64,000 nucleotides of DNA, from contig JAZJXO010000006.1 of assembly GCA_040390855.1 (NCBI GenBank), positions 62,001 through 126,000 on the forward strand, given 5' to 3'. The translations under genes and the position numbers were made by a program. Positions 1 to 8,370 of the stretch are shown here, piece by piece. Positions within the stretch are counted from its first letter, which is position 1. Each line of letters opens with the position of its first letter. This stretch comes from Parvibaculum sp040390855 (GTDB taxonomy: Bacteria > Pseudomonadota > Alphaproteobacteria > Parvibaculales > Parvibaculaceae). A model generated the notes under the pieces. The model worked only from the letters and a program-made list of their open reading frames with translations. It made no database searches and was not told the origin of the DNA.

Positions 1-1
1 T

Positions 2-1066
2 GACGTTCATGCCGGTGCCGGCGAGCTTTGGCCGACCGCGCGTTACAACACGGACTCCGAGTTCATCGCGGAACATTTCCGCCTTGGCCTCAACGTGATG
101 AACGTGATCGTGGAAAGCCCCAAGCAGGAAGTCATCTGCGTCGACTATGACAAGCTGCGCTATGTCGATACTTTCGGTTGGGACATGAAGAATGTCCCCG
201 GTGTGCAGACAGTTGTGAGCCTGCCCATCGTCGCCAAGGTCATCAACTCCATGTGGCAGGAAGGCAACCCGAAATGGGCCGCTCTGCCGCGTGATCCGAC
301 TGCTCTTGCTCAGGCCACATCGAGCGTGGCCAGTTCCACGCTCCTCGTTGACCAGCGCTGCCTGACACTCGGCGTCCAGATCTATGTCGCTGACACCAAG
401 GCCGGAACGGTCAAGGTCGTGACGGCGGCGGTTGAAAAATGGATTGCCGATCATCCGCGTGACGATCTGAAACTTCGCATCGGTACGGGCGGCGTGACGA
501 TCACATCGGCCACTAACAACGTTGTCGAGCACTCGGAACTGCCCATGCTGCTTTATGTGTATGCGGTTGTGATGACGCTCGTGATCTTCGTTTATCGCGA
601 ATGGCGTGGTGCGCTTTGCTGCGTTATCCCGCTTATTCTCTCGACGATCATCGGCAACTGGTTCCTGACGGCCGCCTCTATCGGTCTGAAGATTTCCACC
701 TTGCCCGTGCTCGCCATCGCGGTCGGTATCGGCGTTGACTACGGTATTTACGAATATAACCGTATCCAGCGTTACATGCGCATGGGTGTGACACCTTATG
801 CGGCCTACCTGCAGGCTCTGAACGACGTTGGCTCGGCCACCATGTTCACCGGCCTCACGCTTGCCGTCGGTGTGTCCACATGGTCTTTCTCGGCCCTGAA
901 GTTCCAGGCCGATATGGGTCTGCTGCTCACGTTCATGTTTGTCGTGAACATGGTCGGTGCCGTGACATTGCTGCCGGCGCTCGTCGCGATCTTTGAAACG
1001 ATCTGGCCGCTGAAGCGCAAGCCGCTGACTGAAGAAGAAGCCCGGGCGATCCATCGCTCTCACTAA
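2..1066 (+). CDS. RND/MMPL-family exporter, C-terminal part
   Basis: The reading frame is open from base 2, so the true start lies before the window and about 354 C-terminal residues are visible. They contain a periplasmic segment, then a cluster of hydrophobic helices typical of the second half of an RND/MMPL transporter, with a GVDYGIYEYNR stretch that fits the conserved TM4/TM10 proton-relay region. Proteins of this type sit in the inner membrane and export lipids, hopanoids, sterols or drugs by proton antiport; the substrate cannot be told here. The gene ends about 25 bp before a strong hairpin terminator and converges on the RND pump gene. The start codon and N-terminal half are not seen. 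Confidence 0.85.
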   Translation, partial: DVHAGAGELWPTARYNTDSEFIAEHFRLGLNVMNVIVESPKQEVICVDYDKLRYVDTFGWDMKNVPGVQTVVSLPIVAKVINSMWQEGNPKWAALPRDPTALAQATSSVASSTLLVDQRCLTLGVQIYVADTKAGTVKVVTAAVEKWIADHPRDDLKLRIGTGGVTITSATNNVVEHSELPMLLYVYAVVMTLVIFVYREWRGALCCVIPLILSTIIGNWFLTAASIGLKISTLPVLAIAVGIGVDYGIYEYNRIQRYMRMGVTPYAAYLQALNDVGSATMFTGLTLAVGVSTWSFSALKFQADMGLLLTFMFVVNMVGAVTLLPALVAIFETIWPLKRKPLTEEEARAIHRSH

Positions 1067-1087
1067 GGGTTTCGGACCTCAATAAGA

Positions 1088-1117
1088 AAGGGCGGCTCAT
1101 GCGAGCCGCCCTTTTTC
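1088..1117 (+). terminator. Rho-independent terminator after the MMPL exporter
   Basis: A 9-bp perfect GC-rich stem (1090-1098 pairing with 1103-1111), a 4-nt loop and a following T run. It lies just downstream of the exporter stop codon and separates it from the convergent RND pump gene. Confidence 0.9.
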
Positions 1118-1182
1118 TTTGTCCCTCGCCGCTCGCCTTGAGGAAAGGCCGTCACGAGTGCTGGCGCCTTATGTCTATATGT

Positions 1183-4100
1183 CTATTCCGCCGGGACCGG
1201 AGCGCCATCGGTCAGTTCGGCGTCTTCTTCTTCGAGGTTCTCCGGAGCCAGCAGCAGATACATGGCCGGAGTGACGAGGCGCGAGAGGAAGGTCGAGGAG
1301 AGGAGTCCCCCGATGATCACCCAGGAGAGCGGCGAATAGAGGCCGGAGCCGGAGACCGCGAGCGGCAGGAGCCCGCCTATGGCAGTGGCTGATGTAAGCA
1401 ATACCGGCAGGAAGCGCACTTCGCCCGCCTGTTCGATCGCATCATGGAGATTGACGCCGCTGCGGCGGAGTTGATTGGTGAAGTCAACAAGCAGGATCGA
1501 GTTTTTGATTTCGATACCGATCAGCGCGACAAATCCGATCACCGCCGTGAAGGAGAGCGAGTAACCGGAAAAGAAGAGCGCCATCACGCCGCCGAAGAGT
1601 CCCAACGGGATCACGGTGGCAACGACAAGCGTGGCGCGGAAGGAGCGGAATTCGAGGATCAAGACCGCAAGGATGCCGAAGATCGCTACAAGGATTGCGC
1701 TGGTGAGGCCTGCAAAACTTTTCGTCACCGCTTCCGCTTCACCGCCTTTGTTGAAGTGATAGCCCGGCGGCACAGAGATCGACTGCAGGCGCGTGAAAAT
1801 ATCGTTCGTCACCTTGCCGACATTAAAGCCCGTCGCGCCATAGGCGGTGATTGTCACCTGACGTTCGCGGTTATAGCGGTCGATGCGCGCTGGTCCCGAT
1901 TGCAGGTGCGGATCGGTAAAGAGGCCGAGCGGCACTGAGCCGCCGGTACTGGCCGGCACATAGATGTCTTTCAAGGCACCAAGTGAATGATGCTGATCAA
2001 TCGGCAGGCGCACGGTGATGTTATATTGCTCGCCCGTTGCCTCGCGATAGATGCCCGCGGGCTCGCCGACGATGGCGAGGCGCACGATGCGGTCAATCGT
2101 GCCGGGGGCCACGCCGAGCATTGCGGCCTTGTCGGTGTTGATGCCGAGATTGAGATCCACGCGGTCAAGCCGCATCGGATTTGTCACGTCGATCACGCCC
2201 GGCACCTCCTCCATGAGGCGTGTCACGCGGCGTGAAATGTCCTTCAGCACGTCGAGGTCAGGTCCGACGATACGCACCGCAATCGGGGCTTCGACAGGCG
2301 GCCCGTTGAGGAAGGTGCGGATGATGATTTGCGCGCCGGGATATTTTTTGAAATCGGCACGCAACGCGTCATAGAGCTTGGGTGTTTTGACGTTGTCATA
2401 GCTTGCCGTCTCGGTAAAGACCTCGGCCATATTGGCGCGTACCGCTTCGTTACGGACATTGTAATAGATCTGCGGATTGGCATGACCGAGGTTCGACATC
2501 ATAAAGCCGATTTCCTCGTGTTTGCGCAATACCGTCTCGACATAGCGCAGCGCCTTTTCGGTGTCGGCCATGGATGAGCCGTCCGGTGTTTCGATCTGTA
2601 CAAGGAACTGTCGGCTTTCTGCGGGCGGCATCAGGCTGAAGCCGATTGAGGGGATCAGCGCAAGGCTCGCAACGCAGACGACGAGCGACACAATCACAAA
2701 TGTTTTAGGCATAGCCAATGCGCGGTGCAGCAGCGGGCGATAGAAGGTGTGAATGCCCTTCATCACGACACGCAGCACGATATTGCCTTCAGGGTGCGAT
2801 TTGGCCGAAAGCAGACGGCTTGAAAGGAAGGGGATGATCGTGAGCGACACGAAAAGGGACGCCACAATGGTGACCGTCACGGCGACCGGCAGCGAGCGGG
2901 TGAACTTGCCCGCGCCCTCGGGCAGATTGAGGAGCGGCAGGAAAGCAAACAGGAGTGCCGCCGTGCAGCCGACAACGGCGACGGAGATTTGCGATGTCGC
3001 ATCAACGGCCGCTTGCAAGCGGCTTTTGCCCATGCGGATATGGCGCTCGATATTTTCGACCACCACGATACTGTCGTCGACGAGCAGGCCGAGCGCGATC
3101 ACAAAGCCGGTGATCGAAAGCTGATTGAGCGTGAAGCCCATGAACTGCATGGCGGACAGGCCGATGGCGAGCGACAGCGGGATCGACACCATGACGACGA
3201 GCGAGGCCCGTGGTCCGAGCGGCAACAGCGTGATGATGACAAGACCGAGCGCAATCGCGAAGTCGCGGTAGAGATGGTTGAGACGATAGGCGACCGCGAT
3301 CGACTGGTCATAGCCGCGTTCCAGCACAACATCTTTCGGCATCAGGGCTTCGAAATCATCAAGTACTTTGTAAACGCCGTCGCGCACGTCAAAGATGTTC
3401 TGGTTCTCTTTGAGGTTTGCCGTGACGAAGACCGCGCGTTTGCCATTGTACCAGGCCAGATGCGCTGCTTCTTCCTGCGCCCATGAGACTTTGGCGACAT
3501 CGCTCAAACGCACCGAGCGGTTATCGAAGGTACCGACAACTGTGTCTTCGATCTGTTGCAGATTGTCATAGCCGCCGCTGGTCTTGACGTTGAAGCGGCG
3601 CTCGCCGGAATGGATGGAGCCGCCCGGAACATCGCGACTTTCGGCCCCGATGGCATTGGCGACGGCGGTCACGGGAATCTTCATGGCGGCAAGACGGCCG
3701 AAGTCGAGCGCCACGCGCACTTCTGACGGCGGCAGGCCCCAGAATTTCGTGTCGCGCACGCCGGGCGAGCGGTCGATGTCGTCGCGCAGGTCTTTGGCCA
3801 TGTCTTCCATTTCACGGGCCGACATGGTCTCGCTCACCAGCGCCACTTGAACGGTGTTGGTGTAGCTTGAGCGGAATTTAGAGACGTCGAGCGTCTGAAT
3901 GCCCTCCGGCAGACTTGCCCGCAACGCGTTCACTTCGCGCACCACATCGTCATAGGTCTTGTCGGGGTCGGGCACGGCCCATGAGAACTGGATCGAGATC
4001 GAGGCGACGCCGTCTTCGGCATGGCTAGCGATATTTTCGAGATTGTCGAGCCCGTTCACCGCGTCTTCGATCGGACGGATGACGAGCTTTTCCATATCGG

Positions 4101-4278
4101 CGGGGTCGGCGCCGGGCATCACCACGGTGATCAGCGTGAAGGGGATCGGAAAGTCGGGATCTTCCGCACGGGGAATGGTTTGGAATGTGTTGTAGCCCAT
4201 CATGGCGAGAAGGCCGAAGAGGACCAGTGTGAACTGCCAGTGGCGGACAAAGAAGCCGCTGATTTTTCCCAATATCAT
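1183..4278 (-). CDS. Efflux RND transporter permease (AcrB/HAE1-like)
   Basis: A 1031-residue inner-membrane proton/drug antiporter of the usual HAE1 length. The first helix is at about 11-28, followed by a periplasmic porter domain (RAEDPDFPIP near residue 37). TM4 carries VDDSIVVVENIERH at about 400-413 with the paired aspartates of the proton relay, and GIEIKNSILLVD lies in the second half with the relay lysine. It overlaps the upstream adaptor gene by 4 nt (ATGA), so the two are translationally coupled. No outer-membrane TolC gene is in the cluster, so the pump probably uses one encoded elsewhere. The substrate is unknown. Confidence 0.95.
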   Translation of the reverse strand: MILGKISGFFVRHWQFTLVLFGLLAMMGYNTFQTIPRAEDPDFPIPFTLITVVMPGADPADMEKLVIRPIEDAVNGLDNLENIASHAEDGVASISIQFSWAVPDPDKTYDDVVREVNALRASLPEGIQTLDVSKFRSSYTNTVQVALVSETMSAREMEDMAKDLRDDIDRSPGVRDTKFWGLPPSEVRVALDFGRLAAMKIPVTAVANAIGAESRDVPGGSIHSGERRFNVKTSGGYDNLQQIEDTVVGTFDNRSVRLSDVAKVSWAQEEAAHLAWYNGKRAVFVTANLKENQNIFDVRDGVYKVLDDFEALMPKDVVLERGYDQSIAVAYRLNHLYRDFAIALGLVIITLLPLGPRASLVVMVSIPLSLAIGLSAMQFMGFTLNQLSITGFVIALGLLVDDSIVVVENIERHIRMGKSRLQAAVDATSQISVAVVGCTAALLFAFLPLLNLPEGAGKFTRSLPVAVTVTIVASLFVSLTIIPFLSSRLLSAKSHPEGNIVLRVVMKGIHTFYRPLLHRALAMPKTFVIVSLVVCVASLALIPSIGFSLMPPAESRQFLVQIETPDGSSMADTEKALRYVETVLRKHEEIGFMMSNLGHANPQIYYNVRNEAVRANMAEVFTETASYDNVKTPKLYDALRADFKKYPGAQIIIRTFLNGPPVEAPIAVRIVGPDLDVLKDISRRVTRLMEEVPGVIDVTNPMRLDRVDLNLGINTDKAAMLGVAPGTIDRIVRLAIVGEPAGIYREATGEQYNITVRLPIDQHHSLGALKDIYVPASTGGSVPLGLFTDPHLQSGPARIDRYNRERQVTITAYGATGFNVGKVTNDIFTRLQSISVPPGYHFNKGGEAEAVTKSFAGLTSAILVAIFGILAVLILEFRSFRATLVVATVIPLGLFGGVMALFFSGYSLSFTAVIGFVALIGIEIKNSILLVDFTNQLRRSGVNLHDAIEQAGEVRFLPVLLTSATAIGGLLPLAVSGSGLYSPLSWVIIGGLLSSTFLSRLVTPAMYLLLAPENLEEEDAELTDGAPVPAE

Positions 4279-5372
4279 GTGCGCGGCTCTGCTGCTTCTG
4301 TTTCAGCAGCGAGGTCTGTGACGACTTTGACGGGCGAGCCTTCGCGCAAATATGGCGCACCGGCACTCACCACATCATCGCCCGTCTTGAGGCCCGATGA
4401 GATCAGCACATCGTCGCCCTCAAGCCCTGCAATACCGACGCGGGTGAGTTTCACAGTCATCGAGGGTTTGTCGATCACATAGACCGTGGCGCTGGCGCCA
4501 TGCCCTTCGAGAATGGCAGATGCGGGGATAGCAAGCGCGACGGGCGCATTGCCTGTTTCGCTGGAGCGGATGCGGGCCATGCCGATAAAGCCGCTCTCGG
4601 TTCCCGCAGGCGCATTGTCGAGCACGATCTCGACGTCAAACGTGCCGGTGCGTTCGTCTGACATGGCCGAGATGCGGCGCACATGACCGGCGATCCTCGC
4701 GCCGCGGAACGCGTCGAGTGTGACGTCTGCCTTGTCGCCTATATTGAGCGCGGCAACGTCGCGGTCGGAGAGCGAGGCTTTGAGGATCAACTCGCCTGCG
4801 CCCTGGCTCACGGTCAGAACAGGTGTGCCTGCGGCAACGATTTCGTTCTGATCGACATGGCGGGTGAGGATCACGCCGTCCGACGGCGCGATGATCGTTG
4901 CGAGCGAGCGATTGAATGTGACATTGGCGAGTTCGGCATTCGCCATGGTGAGGGCGCTTTTGGCGTCATCGACCCTCTGTCGGCTGACATAGCCGTTCTT
5001 CAGCAGCGGTTCGATGCGGGTGAGGTCGCGTTTGGCTTTGGCGGCGGCGGCGCTGGCACGGGCGGCCTCGGCGTCGATTTCGCGCTGATCGAGACGGGCG
5101 AGTACCTCGCCTTTCGTCACACGGTCGCCCATGTCCACTCTGATCTCTTTGAGGAAGCCGCCGATCTTAAAGGCGAGCTTGCCCTCCTTGTCGGTGCGCA
5201 CCACGCCATAGGCGCTGACGTCGCGGGCAGACGGGGCGGGGCGGGCAGTCGCGGCCATGACCGGCGTTGCCGGAGCGGTCTCGGCGGCCTTGCCCGTCTC
5301 TTCGGAGGGGCCGCAGCCCCAGAGGGCGAGCCCGGCTATAATGACCACGCCAAGTGACCGTGATTTCAACAT
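4275..5372 (-). CDS. RND efflux periplasmic adaptor (HlyD/MFP family lipoprotein)
   Basis: A 365-residue membrane-fusion protein that bridges the RND pump to an outer-membrane channel. I place the start at the ATG that gives a lipoprotein signal (MLKSRSLGVV, lipobox ending LWGC, Cys20), preceded by a GGGGGCGG stretch; a longer frame exists upstream but would spoil the signal. The lipoyl/barrel-sandwich half contains GDRVTKGEVLARLDQREI, and the alpha-hairpin and beta-barrel regions follow. The stop overlaps the pump start. A TetR-family regulator is divergently transcribed 97 bp away and is the likely local repressor. Confidence 0.93.
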   Translation of the reverse strand: MLKSRSLGVVIIAGLALWGCGPSEETGKAAETAPATPVMAATARPAPSARDVSAYGVVRTDKEGKLAFKIGGFLKEIRVDMGDRVTKGEVLARLDQREIDAEAARASAAAAKAKRDLTRIEPLLKNGYVSRQRVDDAKSALTMANAELANVTFNRSLATIIAPSDGVILTRHVDQNEIVAAGTPVLTVSQGAGELILKASLSDRDVAALNIGDKADVTLDAFRGARIAGHVRRISAMSDERTGTFDVEIVLDNAPAGTESGFIGMARIRSSETGNAPVALAIPASAILEGHGASATVYVIDKPSMTVKLTRVGIAGLEGDDVLISSGLKTGDDVVSAGAPYLREGSPVKVVTDLAAETEAAEPRT

Positions 5373-5444
5373 GAGCCGCCCCCGAAATGACAAAACAACT
5401 ACCGAACAGCGTTTATTTAAGGACTTGTCCCATCTGGTCAAGGG

Positions 5445-5465
5445 CTACTGAACGGTGTTAGGTAG
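5445..5465. promoter_or_regulatory. Candidate TetR operator between adaptor and regulator
   Basis: An interrupted palindrome CTAC-N2-AAC-N3-GTT-N2-GTAG (21 bp, symmetric at 14 positions) ends 4 bp before the preferred ATG of the TetR gene. Size and position in a divergent efflux/TetR intergenic region fit an autoregulatory operator; binding is inferred. Confidence 0.5.
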
Positions 5466-5469
5466 TGAA

Positions 5470-6201
5470 ATGCTACAAAAACCGACAACACCGGCCAAAA
5501 GGCCTCCGGCTGCGTCCATTAAGCGCAAGCGTCTCGCTCCGGAAGAGCGCCGTACCCAGATCATCGAGGCGGCACGCATGCTTTTCGGCGAGGGTGGTCT
5601 GTCGGTTGTTTCCATGCGTTCGATTGCAGCACATGTCGGCATCACGCAGGCGGCGATCTATCAGCATTTTGAAGACAAGGATGCCATCATTTTTGCGGTC
5701 GCCGAACATTTCTTCGGCAAGCTCATCGAGGGCATGGAGGCAAATTCCACCGTCGATCTCGATCCCGTCGAGGCGCTGCGGGCCTCCATGCGCGGCTATA
5801 TTGAAACGGGGCTCGCGCATCCGGAAGAATACCGTCTCGTTTTTATGACAGATGCGCCGGGCCTGCGCCGTCACGGGCCCAAGACCCTGCAAAAGCGTGA
5901 CAGCGTTGTGACCGACCCTGAAATCCATCCGACCAAGGGACAGATTGCCTATGGTCACTTGCAGGAAAAAGTGCGCGTGCTCGTCAAAAGCGGCGACATC
6001 CGCAAGGGCGACCCCGAACTCATTGCCGAAGCCATATGGGCGGCAGGTCATGGCGTCGTGGCGCTTCTCATCACCCATGTTGAGTTTCTATGGGAGGTCG
6101 AAAAGCTCATCGAAGTGCATATTGATATTTTGCTGAAAGGGCTTCTGCCCGACGACCATGCGGGCCGTGTTGCGAAGAAAGGCAAGAAGAATAGGGCCTA
6201 G
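5470..6201 (+). CDS. TetR/AcrR-family transcriptional regulator of the RND pump
   Basis: A 243-residue TetR-type repressor. The N-terminal helix-turn-helix is clear (RRTQIIEAARMLFGEGGLSV, then SMRSIAAHVGITQAAIYQHF). The C-terminal ligand domain includes YIETGLAHPEEYRLVF, the pattern of the WHG/TetR_C_33 group. ATG 5470 is preferred over the in-frame GTG at 5455 because the GTG lies inside the candidate operator palindrome. The gene is divergent from the RND adaptor-pump pair, so it most likely represses that operon and itself. The ligand is unknown. Confidence 0.9.
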   Translation: MLQKPTTPAKRPPAASIKRKRLAPEERRTQIIEAARMLFGEGGLSVVSMRSIAAHVGITQAAIYQHFEDKDAIIFAVAEHFFGKLIEGMEANSTVDLDPVEALRASMRGYIETGLAHPEEYRLVFMTDAPGLRRHGPKTLQKRDSVVTDPEIHPTKGQIAYGHLQEKVRVLVKSGDIRKGDPELIAEAIWAAGHGVVALLITHVEFLWEVEKLIEVHIDILLKGLLPDDHAGRVAKKGKKNRA

Positions 6202-6281
6202 ATCTTTTGTCTCCGTGCAGTGTACTGGCAAGTCTATGCCGGTTCTCTTGACGTCGATGATCGGCCTTTGCGATCTCCAAC

Positions 6282-6311
6282 TTGACTGTTTGGTCATCTG
6301 GTAACCATATA
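6282..6311 (+). promoter_or_regulatory. Promoter with overlapping palindromic operator, TetR-FAH operon
   Basis: A -35-like TTGACT at 6282-6287 is followed by a 17-bp palindrome TGGT-N-A-N-C-N-G-N-T-N-ACCA at 6291-6307 that fills the promoter spacer. An AT-rich -10-like CATATA follows. This arrangement suits steric repression by the adjacent TetR protein. Promoter strength and binding are inferred. Confidence 0.45.
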
Positions 6312-6340
6312 GCCATATTACATGATCAAGGGGGCCGGTC

Positions 6341-7069
6341 TTGGTTCAAAGCCTATCCGTAAAATCGGCCGATGCTGCCAAATCCGGCGAGACGGGTTCG
6401 CTCCGGCGCGGGCGGATGCGGCTCGTTCTGGTTGAGGCCGCGACCCAGCTTTTTGCCGAGAAGGGCGTGGACGCGACAACCATCGACGAGATCGTGGTCC
6501 GCGCCGGTGTCGCCAAAGGCACCTTCTATAATTACTTCATCGACCGTTCCGCCATTGCGGTGGCCGTTGCCGCGCGCATCCGCCACGAGTTGAACGCGGC
6601 GGTGGGTGTGATCAATAGCGCCATTGAGGATCCTGCCGAGCGGGTCGTTCGCGGCGTCCGCCTGTTCATGGCCTTGGCCGTGTTCGATCCTGTTCACGCC
6701 CGGATGCTGGCGCGGCTTTATGAAGGCAGCGGGCAGGTCGAAGCCTCTTCCAACAATCATTTGAAAAGCGATCTTGAAGACGGTCTGCGCTCGGGCCGCT
6801 TTCATGTGCCGAGCCTCGAAGTCGCACTCCACATCGTTATCGGTCTGGCGACCATCGCCATGCGCCACATTCTCACCAGCGGCATAGGCTCCGAGATTGC
6901 GCGTGGAGAGGGCTATGCACGCGACCTAAGCCATGCGCTGCTGCAAGCCTTAGGGCTCGGTGCTGCCGACATCGCGGCCATTCTCGACAAACCATTTTCG
7001 CTTGACGGGGTTCAACTCATCGGCCCCTCGGTTCTTCCCGTCATGGGCATTCAAGGAACAAGAAAATGA
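6341..7069 (+). CDS. TetR-family transcriptional regulator
   Basis: A 242-residue TetR protein with a good helix-turn-helix (LFAEKGVDATTIDEIVVRAG, then VAKGTFYNYF). The start is taken as TTG 6341 because an AAGGGGG ribosome site sits about 8 nt upstream; the nearby ATG at 6322 is out of frame. The stop overlaps the start of the next gene by 4 nt (ATGA), so regulator and enzyme are translationally coupled. A palindrome inside the promoter suggests autorepression. Its natural effector may be the substrate or product of the fumarylacetoacetase-family enzyme, but that is inference. Confidence 0.88.
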   Translation: MVQSLSVKSADAAKSGETGSLRRGRMRLVLVEAATQLFAEKGVDATTIDEIVVRAGVAKGTFYNYFIDRSAIAVAVAARIRHELNAAVGVINSAIEDPAERVVRGVRLFMALAVFDPVHARMLARLYEGSGQVEASSNNHLKSDLEDGLRSGRFHVPSLEVALHIVIGLATIAMRHILTSGIGSEIARGEGYARDLSHALLQALGLGAADIAAILDKPFSLDGVQLIGPSVLPVMGIQGTRK

Positions 7070-7935
7070 AACTCGCAACCTTTACCCATGCCGGCAAAAC
7101 CGGCCTCGGCATCGTGCGTGGCGAGCGCATCGTCCCGCTCGCCACGGCGCTCCCTTCCGCACCTGCCGATATGATCAGCCTGTTCAAAGACGAGACGTCG
7201 ATGGGCGCATTAAAGCGTGTCGCAGCAGACGCGGCCTCTATCGCGCTTGCCGATGTGGTGCTGCATGCGCCCGTGCTCAACCCCGGCAAAATTCTCGCCA
7301 TCGGTCTCAACTACCGTGATCATGTCGAGGAGAGCAATATGGCGCTGCCCGAGCATCAGGTCTGGTTTAACAAGCAGCACAACTGCGTCAATGATCCCTA
7401 TGCCGGTTTCAATTTGCCGTCTGTCTCCACCATGTTCGATTATGAAGCCGAAATGGTCTTCGTCATCGGCAAGCGCTGCAAGCATGTGCCGAAAGAGCGC
7501 GCGCATGAAGTGATCGCCGGTTTCTGCGTCGGCAATGACGCCACCGTGCGTGACTGGCAACTCCGCACCAATACATGGCAGATCGGTAAGTCGTTCGACA
7601 CACATGGCCCCATCGGTCCATGGCTCGTCACGCCTGACGAGGTTGGCGACCCTCATGCGCTCGACATCAAATGCTGGGTCAATGGCGAGTTGCGCCAGAC
7701 CTCCAATACCAGACATCTGATTTTCAACGTCTATGACCAGATCGCGCATCTTACTCAGGCCTTCACGCTTGATGTCGGCGACGTCATCTTCTCCGGCACA
7801 CCGTCCGGCGTCGGCATGGCGCAGAAGCCGCCGGTCTTTCTGAAGACGGGCGACAAGGTCCGCATCGAGATCGACAAGCTCGGTCATATCGAAAATCATG
7901 TCGTGCCTGAAGAGGCCCAAACTCTTATTGGCTAG
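7066..7935 (+). CDS. Fumarylacetoacetate hydrolase family protein
   Basis: A 289-residue enzyme of the FAH superfamily (2-hydroxyhepta-2,4-diene-1,7-dioate isomerase / acylpyruvase group), which cleaves or isomerises beta-diketo acids using a divalent metal. Visible signatures are GLNYRDH at 80-86, metal ligands in DYEAE (E127, E129) and D158 in GNDATVRDW, and the substrate-loop KSFDTHGPIGPW from Lys165. Length and motifs are normal, so the protein should be active. It is the second gene of a two-gene unit with a TetR regulator, and no other aromatic-catabolism gene is adjacent, so the exact reaction is open. Confidence 0.92.
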   Translation: MKLATFTHAGKTGLGIVRGERIVPLATALPSAPADMISLFKDETSMGALKRVAADAASIALADVVLHAPVLNPGKILAIGLNYRDHVEESNMALPEHQVWFNKQHNCVNDPYAGFNLPSVSTMFDYEAEMVFVIGKRCKHVPKERAHEVIAGFCVGNDATVRDWQLRTNTWQIGKSFDTHGPIGPWLVTPDEVGDPHALDIKCWVNGELRQTSNTRHLIFNVYDQIAHLTQAFTLDVGDVIFSGTPSGVGMAQKPPVFLKTGDKVRIEIDKLGHIENHVVPEEAQTLIG

Positions 7936-7965
7936 AAAGCCGGGCACCGTATTGACCCTGATTGA

Positions 7966-8088
7966 CCGGTTTTACACCTGTGGCTATTTGCGCACGTATT
8001 TTCGTAATTTTACTTAATTAACATATTTAAACTGCAAATAAGGTCGCGTGCGTTTTGTATCCTGAATGTGACGAGGGTGTAAAACCGG
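7966..8088. repeat. 123-bp segment bounded by 13-bp perfect inverted repeats
   Basis: CCGGTTTTACACC at 7966-7978 is exactly inverted at 8076-8088, and the 97 bp between them is AT-rich and non-coding. It could be a very short MITE-like element or a pair of oppositely oriented protein-binding sites. I see no target-site duplication next to the ends. Confidence 0.55.
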
Positions 8089-8176
8089 CAGGAAACCGCC
8101 TGTTTCTGCACAATTCATAATTACATATTAAAAACGTATTGAAATTAATTTATCTTTGACCGACGTGAATTAGGCG

Positions 8177-8206
8177 TTGACACCCCGATTATGCTGCCAA
8201 TACCAT
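8177..8206 (+). promoter_or_regulatory. Probable sigma70-type promoter of the sulfate uptake cluster
   Basis: Perfect -35 hexamer TTGACA at 8177-8182, an 18-bp spacer, and a -10-like TACCAT at 8201-8206. The first TATC-N5-GATA site starts on the last base of the -10, a position suited to repression. The predicted leader is roughly 150 nt. Confidence 0.5.
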
Positions 8207-8235
8207 ATCAACTCGATAGGAATTAAGATGAAATA
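8206..8235. promoter_or_regulatory. Operator-like repeat, copy 1 (TATC-N5-GATA plus ATTAAG tail)
   Basis: TATCAACTCGATA at 8206-8218 is a dyad, followed by GGAATTAAGATGAAATA. A second copy with the same dyad and tail lies 126 bp downstream. The placement across the likely transcription start suggests a regulator-binding site, possibly sulfur-responsive; the regulator is not identified. Confidence 0.5.
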
Positions 8236-8331
8236 AGCCGAGTCTCCTCGCGAAATGGTGCAATGATCTGAGTTCCGAATTGAAGGCAATATATCGGGCA
8301 AAGGCTGTCCGGCCTCAAACGTCTAATTATC

Positions 8332-8359
8332 TATCAAACCGATAGATTAAGTGAAAATA
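8332..8359. promoter_or_regulatory. Operator-like repeat, copy 2 (TATC-N5-GATA plus ATTAAG tail)
   Basis: TATCAAACCGATA at 8332-8344 followed by GATTAAGTGAAAATA, closely matching copy 1 in dyad, spacing and tail. It ends right before the AGGAAG ribosome-binding site of the binding-protein gene, so it could act on transcription or, as RNA, on translation. Confidence 0.5.
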
Positions 8360-8370
8360 GGAAGACAACC

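Larger units (their letters stand above)
7936..8370. other. 435-bp AT-rich intergenic region upstream of the sulfate cluster
   Basis: No credible coding frame. It contains a 13-bp inverted repeat bounding 123 bp, a sigma70-like promoter at 8177-8206 and two copies of a TATC-N5-GATA site. All of these are listed separately. Base composition is clearly more AT-rich than the flanking genes. Confidence 0.8.

Noticed and set aside
1..1066. MMPL exporter as a truncated pseudogene
   Set aside because: It is cut by the window edge; the visible frame is intact and ends in a normal stop and terminator.
8015..8035. TTAA-rich stretch as a CtrA site before the sulfate genes
   Set aside because: The TTAA spacings are 5 and 9 bp; none gives the required 7.
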